Assembly (NCBI RefSeq): GCF_009831415.1
Contig: NZ_CP043727.1
Span: 868,001-932,000, forward strand
Source: Yersinia canariae
GTDB taxonomy: Bacteria; Pseudomonadota; Gammaproteobacteria; Enterobacterales; Enterobacteriaceae
Direction of reading: 5' to 3'
Length of the DNA: 64,000 nucleotides
Positions within the stretch are counted from its first letter, which is position 1. Each line of letters starts with the position of its first letter. Of the stretch, positions 50,225 through 62,300 are shown in pieces. Made by a program: the position numbers and the translations under genes. Under the pieces are notes generated by a model, which was given only the letters and a program-made list of their open reading frames with translations, made no database searches and was not told the origin of the DNA.

Positions 50225-51556
50225 ATGGCGCAATTCTACTCTCCAAACCGACGTGTGACGACCAAACAAACGCTAACTGTGACAGTAAACTCGCTTGACC
50301 CTTTTGGTCAGGGGGTTGCGCGCCACAACGGCAAAGCTATCTTTATTCCGGGCACTTTGCCAGGGGAGCAAGCTGAAATTGAGCTTACTGAGCAAAAGCG
50401 CCAATATAGCCGCGGTAAACTTAAACGTTTGTTGAACCGATGCAGTGAAAGGGTGGCTCCAGCTTGCCCTCACTTCGGTATTTGTGGAGGCTGCCAGCAG
50501 CAGCACGCCAATAGTCAGCTACAACAGATGAGCAAGGCCGATTCACTTCGGCGTTTGATCATGCGGGAGACGGGGAGTTGCCCTGAATTAGACCCTGTTA
50601 TTTGTGGGCCGGAATATGGCTATCGTCGGCGGGCAAGATTTGGCCTGTTCTACCAGACAAAGCAGCAACAATTACAAATGGGATTTCACCACAACGAATC
50701 CCATGATTTAGTTAGTGTAAAACACTGCCCGGTTCTGCGGCCCGAATTAGAGCGCTTGTTACAGCCGCTTTATCACTGCTTATCGGCCCTACAGGCCGTT
50801 CGTCGCCTGGGGCATGTGGAGCTGGTATTGGCTGATAATGGGCCGTTGATGGTTTTACGTCACCTTGATACCCTTAAAGAGGTAGATCGCGTGGCGTTAA
50901 CCGACTTTGCCCTGCGAGAGGATATCGCCGTCTATCTGGCCGGTGACAGCGAGAGTTTGGAAAAACTCATCGGTGAGGAACCCTATTACCAGATTGAGGG
51001 TCTACGCTTAGCGTTTCATCCACGGGATTTTATTCAAGTCAATGATAGGGTCAACCAGCAAATGGTGGCTCAGGCTATAGCTTGGCTGGATGTGCGGCCA
51101 GATGAGCGCGTGCTGGATCTGTTCTGTGGTATGGGCAATTTTACCTTGCCGCTGGCCAAGTTTGCTCGCGAAGTGGTCGGCGTGGAAGGAGTTGCGGCGC
51201 TGGTAGCGAATGGGCAGTATAATGCACAGAATAACGCGTTGCCCAATGTGTCTTTTTTCCATGAAAATCTGGAATCTGACATCAGTTGTCAGCCGTGGGC
51301 AACACAAGGATTTGATAAAATATTGTTAGACCCCGCCCGCGCAGGTGCTGCCGGGGTCATGTCACATATAGTTAAACTGGCGCCAAAGCGGGTGGTGTAT
51401 GTTTCGTGTAATCCCACTACGCTGGCACGAGATAGTCAGGTGTTGTTAGCCGCCGGTTACCGTCTTGCTCAGGTGCGGATGTTGGATATGTTTCCCCACA
51501 CCGGGCATCTTGAATCTATGGCGCTGTTTATGCAGGAGCCAGGGGTCGCAAAGTAG
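50225..51556 (+). CDS. rlmD: 23S rRNA (uracil(1939)-C(5))-methyltransferase
   Basis: 443 aa. N-terminal TRAM domain ([20 protein letters not shown]), [4Fe-4S] Cys cluster in [10 protein letters not shown] plus a later Cys (KHCPVL), SAM-binding [13 protein letters not shown], and the catalytic Cys in [11 protein letters not shown]. The start at 50225 ([10 protein letters not shown]) aligns with E. coli; an ATG at 50180 is in frame and lies closer to barA. Only 9 nt separate it from relA, so the two are likely cotranscribed. Confidence 0.97.
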   Translation: MAQFYSPNRRVTTKQTLTVTVNSLDPFGQGVARHNGKAIFIPGTLPGEQAEIELTEQKRQYSRGKLKRLLNRCSERVAPACPHFGICGGCQQQHANSQLQQMSKADSLRRLIMRETGSCPELDPVICGPEYGYRRRARFGLFYQTKQQQLQMGFHHNESHDLVSVKHCPVLRPELERLLQPLYHCLSALQAVRRLGHVELVLADNGPLMVLRHLDTLKEVDRVALTDFALREDIAVYLAGDSESLEKLIGEEPYYQIEGLRLAFHPRDFIQVNDRVNQQMVAQAIAWLDVRPDERVLDLFCGMGNFTLPLAKFAREVVGVEGVAALVANGQYNAQNNALPNVSFFHENLESDISCQPWATQGFDKILLDPARAGAAGVMSHIVKLAPKRVVYVSCNPTTLARDSQVLLAAGYRLAQVRMLDMFPHTGHLESMALFMQEPGVAK

Positions 51557-51565
51557 GGAGAAGTT

Positions 51566-53800
51566 ATGGTTGCGGTACGAAGTGCACATTTGAATCCAGC
51601 GGGCGAGTTTGCTCTCGACGATTGGATCGCCAGTTTGGGGCTTCCTAATCCGCAGTCAGGTGAGCGTTTGGCCGAAACCTGGCGGTACTGTGAGCAGCAG
51701 ACGCAAAACCATCCTGATGCCCCATTGTTGCTGTGGCGTGGCCTTGAAATGGTTGAAATTCTTTCCACCCTGAGCATGGATAATGACAGTATGCGTGCGG
51801 CGCTGCTGTTCCCGCTGGTGGATGCCAATGTGGTGGATGAAGCCACTTTGACGGAGCAATTCGGCAAAAGTATTACTTATCTGGTGCATGGCGTGCGGGA
51901 TATGGACGCCATCCGTCAGTTGAAAGCCACCCACAATGATTCCATGAGCTCTGAGCAAGTGGATAATGTGCGCCGTATGTTATTGGCGATGGTGGAAGAT
52001 TTCCGCTGTGTAGTCATCAAGTTAGCTGAGCGTATTGCGCATTTGCGTGAAGTGAAAGATGCGCCGGAAGATGAGCGCGTGCTGGCGGCGAAAGAGTGTT
52101 CCAATATTTACGCGCCACTGGCTAACCGTCTGGGGATTGGCCAGATCAAGTGGGAGCTGGAAGACTTTTGCTTCCGTTATCTGCACCCCGATGAATATAA
52201 GCAAATCGCTAAGTTACTTCACGAGCGCCGTATTGATCGTGAGCAATTCATAGATGACTTCGTGGCTTCATTGCATAAAGCAATGGCAGATGAGGGTATC
52301 AAAGCCGACATTTATGGTCGCCCCAAGCATATCTACAGCATCTGGCGCAAAATGCAGAAGAAGTCGCTGGCTTTCGATGAATTGTTTGATGTGCGAGCCG
52401 TGCGGGTTGTCGTCGAGCGTTTACAAGATTGTTATGCCGCTCTCGGTATTGTTCATACTCACTTTCGTCATTTACCTGATGAGTTTGACGACTATGTTGC
52501 TAACCCTAAACCAAATGGTTATCAGTCGATCCATACAGTCGTGCTTGGGCCACGTGGTAAAACACTCGAAATTCAAATCCGTACTCGCCAGATGCATGAG
52601 GATGCTGAGCTGGGCGTCGCTGCGCACTGGAAATATAAAGAGGGTGCAGTGGTCGCAGGCCGCTCCGGTTATGAGGGGCGGATTGCCTGGTTGCGCAAAC
52701 TGATTGCCTGGCAAGAAGAAATGGCGGATTCCGGCGAAATGCTTGATGAAGTTCGCAGTCAAGTGTTTGATGACCGGGTGTATGTGTTTACTCCGAAAGG
52801 CGATGTTATTGATTTACCAGCCGGTTCTACACCGCTGGACTTTGCATATCATATTCACAGTGATGTCGGGCACCGGTGTATTGGTGCCAAAATCAGTGGC
52901 CGGATAGTGCCGTTTACTTATCAACTACAGATGGGTGATCAGATTGAAATTATCACCCAGAAACAGCCTAACCCGAGTCGTGACTGGCTAAATCCTAACC
53001 TCGGTTATGTCACGACCAGCCGTGGGCGCTCTAAGATTCATAACTGGTTTAGAAAACAAGATAGAGACAAGAATATTCTTGCTGGCCGGCAGATGTTAGA
53101 TGACGAGCTAGAGCACATGGATATCAGCTTGAAAGAGGCTGAAAAGCTACTAGTTCCGCGCTATAACATGAATTCTATGGATGAAGTGTTGGCGGCTATT
53201 GGTGGTGGTGATATCCGTCTGAATCAGATGGTTAACTTCCTGCAAGGGAAACTCAATAAGCCGACGGCAGAAGAAGCAGATTTAGAGGCTTTACGCCATC
53301 TGAATAATAAACATCAGCCAGCGCCACGCAATGCCAGCAAAGACAGTGGGCGTATTGTGGTCGAAGGTGTTGGCAATCTGATGCACCATATTGCTCGGTG
53401 CTGCCAGCCAATTCCCGGTGATGAGATTATTGGTTTTATCACGCAAGGCCGGGGGATTTCCATTCACCGGGCTGATTGTGAACAGTTAGCCGAATTACAG
53501 TCTCATGCTCCTGAGCGGATTGTTGATGCTGTCTGGGGCGAAAGCTATTCCAGCGGCTATTCGCTGGTGGTGCGGGTGACAGCCAATGACCGTAGTGGTC
53601 TGTTGCGCGATATCACCACCATTTTGGCGAATGAAAAGGTCAATGTGCTGGGCGTTGCCAGCCGTAGCGATACCAAAAAGATGCTGGCGACCATCGACAT
53701 GGATATTGAGATCTACAATTTGCAGGTGCTGGGCAGGGTGTTAGCTAAGTTGAATCAGTTACCGGATGTTATCGACGCCCGTCGGCTCCACGGCAATTAG
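51566..53800 (+). CDS. relA: (p)ppGpp synthetase I RelA
   Basis: Ribosome-associated alarmone synthetase of the stringent response. 744 aa, identical in length to E. coli. The N-terminal hydrolase-like domain lacks the HD motif (FPLVDANVV), so it is inactive. The synthetase (about 240-360) has YGRPKHIYSIWRKM and NPKPNGYQSIHT. The TGS (about 405-470), zinc-finger (HHIARCCQPIPGDE) and ACT (VRVTANDRSGLLRDIT) domains follow. GGGAGAAG precedes the ATG. DksA, its partner in transcription control, is encoded at 26085. Confidence 0.98.
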   Translation: MVAVRSAHLNPAGEFALDDWIASLGLPNPQSGERLAETWRYCEQQTQNHPDAPLLLWRGLEMVEILSTLSMDNDSMRAALLFPLVDANVVDEATLTEQFGKSITYLVHGVRDMDAIRQLKATHNDSMSSEQVDNVRRMLLAMVEDFRCVVIKLAERIAHLREVKDAPEDERVLAAKECSNIYAPLANRLGIGQIKWELEDFCFRYLHPDEYKQIAKLLHERRIDREQFIDDFVASLHKAMADEGIKADIYGRPKHIYSIWRKMQKKSLAFDELFDVRAVRVVVERLQDCYAALGIVHTHFRHLPDEFDDYVANPKPNGYQSIHTVVLGPRGKTLEIQIRTRQMHEDAELGVAAHWKYKEGAVVAGRSGYEGRIAWLRKLIAWQEEMADSGEMLDEVRSQVFDDRVYVFTPKGDVIDLPAGSTPLDFAYHIHSDVGHRCIGAKISGRIVPFTYQLQMGDQIEIITQKQPNPSRDWLNPNLGYVTTSRGRSKIHNWFRKQDRDKNILAGRQMLDDELEHMDISLKEAEKLLVPRYNMNSMDEVLAAIGGGDIRLNQMVNFLQGKLNKPTAEEADLEALRHLNNKHQPAPRNASKDSGRIVVEGVGNLMHHIARCCQPIPGDEIIGFITQGRGISIHRADCEQLAELQSHAPERIVDAVWGESYSSGYSLVVRVTANDRSGLLRDITTILANEKVNVLGVASRSDTKKMLATIDMDIEIYNLQVLGRVLAKLNQLPDVIDARRLHGN

Positions 53801-53970
53801 TTTTTTTTGATCTGGACGGCTACTGCGCTTTGGCAATATTGATATTGGGCTGTGCTTGCCCTCCTTGCGTACTGCGGTGCGCTTTGGGGGCTGCGCGTTG
53901 GCGGCAATCAATCTGCTGCACTCACGACGCCTCGAATGCTAAAAAACAAAAAAAAAGTGAATAAATTCAG
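53801..53970. other. relA-mazG spacer, no gene; unexplained GC-rich segment
   Basis: The spacer starts with a T8 tract right after the relA stop and ends with long A tracts before mazG. In between, about 53815-53935 is G/C-rich with an imperfect repeat (TACTGCGCTTTGG, and TACTGCGGTGCGCTTTGG). In E. coli the mazEF toxin-antitoxin pair lies here. I see no mazE or mazF coding sequence or remnant. Confidence 0.5.
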
Positions 53971-54813
53971 ATGACCCAATCAGTTACTCCCCATGACACC
54001 ACTGCATTAGCTTTGCAACGTTTGTTAGATATTATGCGCACCTTGCGTGACCCCGAACACGGCTGCCCGTGGGATTGTAAGCAGACTTTTGACACAATTG
54101 CGCCTTACACCCTGGAGGAAACTTACGAAGTGCTTGATGCGATTCAGCGCAAAGATTTCAACGATCTTCGTGACGAATTGGGTGATTTGCTGTTTCAGGT
54201 GGTGTTTTATGCGCAAATGGGGCAGGAGCAAGGGCTATTTGCGTTCGCTGATGTCTGTCATGCCATCAGCGATAAGTTGGTGCGCCGCCATCCACATGTG
54301 TTCCCTGGCGAGTCACCAAACGCCATAGGCGCTATAATGGGCAGTGAGGCCGCATTGGCAGGTTGGGAATCGCGTAAAGCTGAGGAAAGGGCAGAGAAAG
54401 CTTTGTATTCTGCATTGGATGATATTCCTGATGCACTGCCAGCTTTGATGAAAGCCCATAAAATCCAGAAACGCTGCGCTGCTGTCGGTTTTGACTGGGA
54501 TACACTTGGCCCGGTTCTGGACAAAGTCTACGAAGAGATTGATGAAGTGATGTTCGAAGCGCGACAAGCTGTCGTGGACGAAGAGAAGTTGGGCGAGGAA
54601 ATCGGCGATTTGTTGTTTGCTACAGTTAACTTATCTCGTCATTTGGGCCATAAAGCTGAAAATGCGTTACAGGCAGCAAATCGCAAGTTTGAACGTCGTT
54701 TTCGTCAAGTAGAACAAATAGTTACGTCATCAGGTAAGACCATGGAGAGCGCAACACTCGATGAGATGGAATCTGCCTGGCAACAAGTTAAAAAGCAAGA
54801 AACTGAAATGTAA
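53971..54813 (+). CDS. mazG: Nucleoside triphosphate pyrophosphohydrolase MazG
   Basis: Hydrolyses NTPs to NMPs and, in E. coli, helps lower ppGpp. 280 aa, with about 17 extra N-terminal residues relative to E. coli. Two MazG repeats, each with an E-x-x-E...E-x-x-D metal site: LEETYEVLDAI...LRDELGDLLFQ and YEEIDEVMFEA...LGEEIGDLLFA. It follows relA without mazEF between them. Confidence 0.96.
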   Translation: MTQSVTPHDTTALALQRLLDIMRTLRDPEHGCPWDCKQTFDTIAPYTLEETYEVLDAIQRKDFNDLRDELGDLLFQVVFYAQMGQEQGLFAFADVCHAISDKLVRRHPHVFPGESPNAIGAIMGSEAALAGWESRKAEERAEKALYSALDDIPDALPALMKAHKIQKRCAAVGFDWDTLGPVLDKVYEEIDEVMFEARQAVVDEEKLGEEIGDLLFATVNLSRHLGHKAENALQAANRKFERRFRQVEQIVTSSGKTMESATLDEMESAWQQVKKQETEM

Positions 54814-54941
54814 GGTGTTTTAATTCATTTGACCGATGGTTGTTGAATTTTAATTGCGTTAATATATTGAATTATAACGGATAGCAGGACGGTGTTCCGT
54901 GCAGTGAAAAGGGTGAAAACAACCACCGTCGCGGAGATAGT

Positions 54942-54970
54942 TTGTAGCGAAACCAAGGTTCGGGTATACT
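54942..54970 (+). promoter_or_regulatory. Candidate pyrG promoter
   Basis: A good -10 (TATACT, 54965-54970, preceded by GGG) is 17 bp from a poor -35 (TTGTAG, 54942-54947). It lies 55 bp before the pyrG start. Confidence 0.4.
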
Positions 54971-55009
54971 ACTTTCCCGTCTTGGTTCTTCCATCGTCTT
55001 TAAACCTAA

Positions 55010-58037
<3,028 letters not shown>

Positions 58038-58070
58038 TTACTGCGCTTTGTCTTCTGTAAAAGTTGATTG

Positions 58071-58096
58071 AAAACCCGCTGCGGCGGGTTTTTTTA
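58071..58096 (+). terminator. Terminator after eno
   Basis: AAAACCCGC and GCGGGTTTT pair around a short loop and run into T7. Confidence 0.93.
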
Positions 58097-58427
58097 TACC
58101 TGTAGTGAGGTGTGGATTTCACCGAATTATTCAATAAATGACCACCATTATGTGCCAAAGGGCGATTCATTGCCGTCCTCACTATTCTTTATTTCGTGAT
58201 GGCGACACTTTCATCTTTTGCATTTCTAATTTAAACGGGGTTGTTTGCTATTTTCCAATTAACCTATTGTTATTAATTACTTATTTTATCGAGAATAATC
58301 TGAATCTCGTTTGTAACCCCCGTCTGAATCACATCTATCACACTGCTGCCGTGCAGATAACTTATCAGCCGTTATCCTTAATGAGTACTTGAATGATTCA
58401 ATAATAATTCATAAAGGAAGATAACCA
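58097..58427. other. Intergenic region eno-sodC, no supported gene
   Basis: AT-rich sequence of about 330 bp that should hold the sodC promoter. An 84-codon open frame (58138-58392) has no ribosome site, no recognisable motif and unusual composition, so it is not called as a gene. AAAGGAAG just before 58428 is the sodC ribosome site. Confidence 0.5.
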
Positions 58428-58952
58428 ATGAAACTGAAATACGTATTGTTACCGGCGATGCTTTTCTCCGGCAGTTTATTGGCGACAGATGTTACCGTCA
58501 CAATGAATGAGGCGCTGCCAACTGGCAATGGCCCGGCGCTGGGTACTGTTACCGTGACCGAAACTCCTTATGGTTTACTGTTTACGCCAAATCTGACCGG
58601 ACTGGTGGCGGGAATTCATGGTTTCCACCTCCATGAAAAACCAAGTTGCGCGCCGGGGCAAAAAGAGGGCAAAACCGTGCCAGCATTGGCTGCTGGTGGG
58701 CATTTTGATCCGCAAAAAACCGGAGCACACCTTGGGCCATATAGCGATAAAGGACATCTGGGGGATTTGCCGGGGTTAGTGGTTAATGCTGATGGCACGG
58801 CGACCTATCAGGTATTAGCCCCGCGTCTGAAATCTTTAGCGGAACTGAAACAGCATGCTTTAATGATCCATGCGGGTGGTGATAACTATGCTGACCACCC
58901 GATGCCCCTGGGCGGCGGCGGTGCTCGAATGGCCTGTGGTGTCATCGAGTAA
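58428..58952 (+). CDS. sodC: Periplasmic Cu/Zn superoxide dismutase
   Basis: Removes superoxide in the periplasm. 174 aa with a signal peptide (LPAMLFSGSLLA). Metal ligands: HGFHLHEKPSC, the zinc-loop region GGHFDPQKTGAHLGP and MIHAGGDNY; disulfide Cys in KPSCAPG and MACGVIE. Good match to the bacterial SodC family. Own promoter likely, since a terminator lies upstream. Confidence 0.97.
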   Translation: MKLKYVLLPAMLFSGSLLATDVTVTMNEALPTGNGPALGTVTVTETPYGLLFTPNLTGLVAGIHGFHLHEKPSCAPGQKEGKTVPALAAGGHFDPQKTGAHLGPYSDKGHLGDLPGLVVNADGTATYQVLAPRLKSLAELKQHALMIHAGGDNYADHPMPLGGGGARMACGVIE

Positions 58953-59055
58953 CGGCCTGATACAAACAAACTGGTGGCCTCGGCGTTACCAGTTTGGTCA
59001 CCGCCAGGGAATCTGCGATAATCGCGCATTGGTTTGAATGACGATAGAGATACTG

Positions 59056-59727
59056 ATGCTGTACCCGATTAATGAAATGTTCCAGACCTTGCAGGGCGAG
59101 GGTTACTTCACCGGTGTGCCGGCGATTTTCGTGCGCTTGCAGGGCTGCCCCGTCGGGTGTAGTTGGTGCGATACCAAACATACTTGGGAAAAAGCAGCTG
59201 ATCGTGAAGTCGACATGCAGCGCATTATGGTGAAAACTGCTGAAAGTGATGCTTGGGGAACGGCCAGTGAACAGCAGCTACTGGATATCTTCCGTCAACA
59301 AGGGTATACCGCTCGCCATGTGGTGATAACTGGCGGCGAGCCTGCTATTTATGATTTATTCCCTTTGACGTCACAGTTGGAACACGCCGGCTACAGTTGC
59401 CAGATTGAAACCAGTGGCACTCACGAAATACAGTGTTCGCCGGCCACGTGGGTGACGGTTTCGCCAAAAGTGAATATGCGCGGCGGCCTAAAAGTATTAC
59501 CACAAGCATTACAGCGCGCAGATGAAATTAAGCATCCCGTGGGGCGTTTACGGGATATCGAAGCACTGGAAGCTCTACTGGTAACACTGACAGATGACAA
59601 AAAGCGGATTATTGCGTTGCAACCGATCAGCCAGAAAGACGAGGCTACCAAACTCTGTATTGAGACTTGCATTGCCAACAACTGGCGACTCTCAATGCAG
59701 ACACACAAGTATTTGAATATAGCTTGA
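59056..59727 (+). CDS. queE: 7-carboxy-7-deazaguanine synthase QueE
   Basis: A radical-SAM enzyme of queuosine synthesis that converts 6-carboxytetrahydropterin to 7-carboxy-7-deazaguanine. 223 aa from 59056 (MLYPINEMFQTLQGEG), the E. coli length; an upstream ATG at 59038 is in frame. Cluster Cys C31, C35, C38 are in GCPVGCSWCDT, and TGGEP is the SAM-binding motif. Convergent with queD, which makes its substrate; gluQ at 24939 acts later on the queuosine-modified tRNA. Confidence 0.97.
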   Translation: MLYPINEMFQTLQGEGYFTGVPAIFVRLQGCPVGCSWCDTKHTWEKAADREVDMQRIMVKTAESDAWGTASEQQLLDIFRQQGYTARHVVITGGEPAIYDLFPLTSQLEHAGYSCQIETSGTHEIQCSPATWVTVSPKVNMRGGLKVLPQALQRADEIKHPVGRLRDIEALEALLVTLTDDKKRIIALQPISQKDEATKLCIETCIANNWRLSMQTHKYLNIA

Positions 59728-59731
59728 GACG

Positions 59732-59751
59732 CAGGGCGTGGTAGCGCCCTG
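59732..59751. terminator. Hairpin between queE and queD
   Basis: CAGGGCG and CGCCCTG pair around TGGTAG between the convergent genes. T runs are modest. Confidence 0.55.
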
Positions 59752-59765
59752 ACGAAGCAATTTTA

Positions 59766-60125
59766 TTACCCGCGATAAACACAACCCGCCGAACAGGTCT
59801 CTTTCACCATGACTGTGCTCAGTTCTGGTAATTGCGGTTTAAGCTGCTGCCAAATCCAGCTTGCCAGCACTTCACTGGTTGGATTTTCCAGACCGGGAAT
59901 ATCATTCAGATAGTGATGATCCAAACGTTCCCAAATTGGTTTGAATGCAGCTTTGAGATCAGCAAAATCCATCACCCAGCCGGAGTGAGCATCAACTTCA
60001 CCTGTGACCTCAATACGAACCATAAATGAATGGCCGTGCAGACGACCACATTTGTGACCCTCAGGGACATGGGGCAACAAGTGGGCGGCTTCAAACTGAA
60101 AATCTTTAAATAGGGTGGTACTCAT
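59766..60125 (-). CDS. queD: 6-carboxy-5,6,7,8-tetrahydropterin synthase QueD
   Basis: The second step of queuosine precursor synthesis, acting on dihydroneopterin triphosphate. 119 aa, PTPS fold. Zinc His H15 (FEAAHLLP) and H30 and H32 (CGRLHGHSF), with catalytic Cys C26. MDFADLK and LDHHYLND are also conserved. Convergent with queE; separated from cysJ by a 369-bp region. Confidence 0.97.
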   Translation of the reverse strand: MSTTLFKDFQFEAAHLLPHVPEGHKCGRLHGHSFMVRIEVTGEVDAHSGWVMDFADLKAAFKPIWERLDHHYLNDIPGLENPTSEVLASWIWQQLKPQLPELSTVMVKETCSAGCVYRG

Positions 60126-60494
60126 AATCTTGACCTTATTGACTCAAAAAACCGCCGCATAGTACCGGAAAGCACTGGTGCTGGCTATGAATGTGCATAA
60201 TGGCGCGTGCTGTCTGGCCTGAAATATCTCACTTTATTTTCTGTAATCTACTGATTTATATTCGGATTAAATCAATCTATGGCGCAATGTCAGTGAGCAA
60301 AAACTTTCCTAATAAGTTGAGCACTTTAACTCATATCCATTACCTGAAAAACCGCTTAGTCGTTTTGGTTATTTATTATTTCCATCGCTTCTTTAATTGT
60401 TATTATCGGGATGGTTACCCTTACAAATATTAAGAATTTTGTGCTGAAAACATTCGACTGACACTGGCTAAAGCTTAAGGGAATGCGTACTGCA
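60126..60494. other. Intergenic region queD-cysJ, promoters only
   Basis: AT-rich divergent region that should hold the queD and cysJI promoters. CysB control of cysJ is expected from E. coli, but I cannot point to a convincing CysB site by eye. An 80-codon open frame (60191-60433) shows no homology-like motifs or ribosome site and is not called. Confidence 0.45.
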
Positions 60495-62300
60495 ATGACG
60501 ACTCAGGTTCCTCCTACTTCTTTACTCCCGCTATCGCCGGAGCAGTTAGCCCGCTTACAGGCGGCGGTTGGTGAGTTTTCCCCAACCCAAATGGCATGGT
60601 TATCTGGCTACTTTTGGGGCTTGGTTAACCAGCAACCCGGAGCGGTTGTTGGCGCTGCTGTGGCGGCCTCTGCGCCAGTATCTATTACCCTGATTTCTGC
60701 TTCTCAAACCGGCAATGCACGGCGTCTGGCGGAGCAGTTACGCGATGATCTTTTGGCCGCCAAACTTAACGTCAATCTGGTCAATGCCGGTGATTATAAG
60801 TTTAAACAGATTGCGCAAGAACGCTTGCTGGTGATTGTTGCTTCTACCCAAGGTGAAGGTGAACCCGCCGAAGAGGCTGTGGCACTGCATAAATTCTTAT
60901 TCTCTAAAAAAGCCCCGAAATTACCAGAGACAGCTTTCGCGGTATTTGGTCTGGGCGATACTTCCTATGAGCATTTCTGTCAGGCAGGTAAAGATTTCGA
61001 CAACAAATTAGCTGAGTTAGGTGCAGAGCGATTATTGGCGAGGGTGGATGCTGATGTTGAATATCAAGAATCAGCACAACAGTGGCGTCAACAAGTTGTG
61101 GCGGCATTACAAGCAAGAGTCCCCGCGCAATCGACGGCCGCGGCGGTAGTAACACAAAGCGGTGCGATTGATGAAATCACTTCCAGCCCCTACAGCAAGG
61201 CTGCGCCACTGACCGCCCAGTTATCAGTGCAGCAAAAAGTGACGGGCCGCAACTCTGAAAAAGATGTGCGCCATATTGAAATTGATTTAGGAGACTCCGG
61301 GCTGCGCTATCAGCCGGGAGATGCGCTCGGTGTTTGGTTTGATAATGACCCGGAGCTGGTTGACGAGTTGTTGGCGCTTTTGTGGCTCAAAGGTGATGAG
61401 CCAGTCAGTATTGATGGGCAGAATATGCCAGTGTCGCGCGCACTGCGCAGCCATCTTGAACTGACACAAAATACCACTGTGATTGTCGATAAATACGCCG
61501 CGCTCTCACGTGATGAAAAATTGATTACATTGCTGGCAGATAAACCGGCGCTGCAACATTATGCGAAGAATACTCCGATTGTCGATATGGTGCGTCAGGC
61601 CCCATCTGACTTGAATGCCGACCAACTGGTCGCGTTGTTACGGCCTTTGACTCCTCGCCTGTATTCCATCGCGTCTTCACAAGCTGAAACCGAAAATGAA
61701 GTGCATATCACTGTCGGTGTGGTGCGCTATGACATTGATGGCCGCCCCCGTACAGGTGGTGCTTCAGGTTATCTGGCTGACCGGTTGGAAGTGGATGGCG
61801 ATATCCGCATCTTTATTGAACATAACGATAACTTCCGTTTACCGACTAATCCAGAAACACCGGTGATAATGATTGGGCCGGGCACCGGTATTGCGCCTTT
61901 CCGCGCCTTTATGCAGCAACGCGAAGCTGATGGGGCCACAGGTAAAAACTGGCTACTTTTCGGTAACCCACATTTCACTGAAGATTTTCTCTATCAGGTG
62001 GAATGGCAGCGCTATGTCAAAGACGGTTTGCTGACTCGCATTGATTTGGCCTGGTCGCGTGATCAAGCCCATAAAATATACGTACAAGACAAACTGCGCG
62101 AACAAGGCGCAGACCTGTGGAGCTGGATCCAACAAGGCGCCCATATTTACGTCTGCGGTGATGCCAATCGCATGGCCAAAGACGTTGAGCAGGTTTTACT
62201 GGATGTGGTGGCTTTGCACGGTGCGATGGATGCCGAGCAAGCTGATGAATATTTGAGTGAGCTGCGCCTGGCGCGCCGTTATCAGCGGGATGTGTACTGA
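60495..62300 (+). CDS. cysJ: NADPH-sulfite reductase flavoprotein (alpha) subunit
   Basis: Passes electrons from NADPH through FAD and FMN to CysI for sulfite reduction to sulfide. 601 aa. Flavodoxin domain with [15 protein letters not shown] and [15 protein letters not shown] domain with [13 protein letters not shown] domain with [16 protein letters not shown] and [14 protein letters not shown]; ends RRYQRDVY. The start at 60495 (MTTQVPP) follows the E. coli protein; an ATG four codons earlier is also open. The stop overlaps the cysI start (ATGA reversed as TGATGA). Confidence 0.96.
   Translation: MTTQVPPTSLLPLSPEQLARLQAAVGEFSPTQMAWLSGYFWGLVNQQPGAVVGAAVAASAPVSITLISASQTGNARRLAEQLRDDLLAAKLNVNLVNAGDYKFKQIAQERLLVIVASTQGEGEPAEEAVALHKFLFSKKAPKLPETAFAVFGLGDTSYEHFCQAGKDFDNKLAELGAERLLARVDADVEYQESAQQWRQQVVAALQARVPAQSTAAAVVTQSGAIDEITSSPYSKAAPLTAQLSVQQKVTGRNSEKDVRHIEIDLGDSGLRYQPGDALGVWFDNDPELVDELLALLWLKGDEPVSIDGQNMPVSRALRSHLELTQNTTVIVDKYAALSRDEKLITLLADKPALQHYAKNTPIVDMVRQAPSDLNADQLVALLRPLTPRLYSIASSQAETENEVHITVGVVRYDIDGRPRTGGASGYLADRLEVDGDIRIFIEHNDNFRLPTNPETPVIMIGPGTGIAPFRAFMQQREADGATGKNWLLFGNPHFTEDFLYQVEWQRYVKDGLLTRIDLAWSRDQAHKIYVQDKLREQGADLWSWIQQGAHIYVCGDANRMAKDVEQVLLDVVALHGAMDAEQADEYLSELRLARRYQRDVY

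Noticed and set aside
53801..53970. Possible mazE or mazF remnant
   Set aside because: No frame encodes MazE- or MazF-like residues; the space is too short and has long homopolymer tracts.
58138..58392. 84-codon frame between eno and sodC
   Set aside because: No ribosome site, no recognisable motif and unusual residue composition in an AT-rich promoter region.
60191..60433. 80-codon frame between queD and cysJ
   Set aside because: AT-rich random-looking translation without motif or ribosome site.
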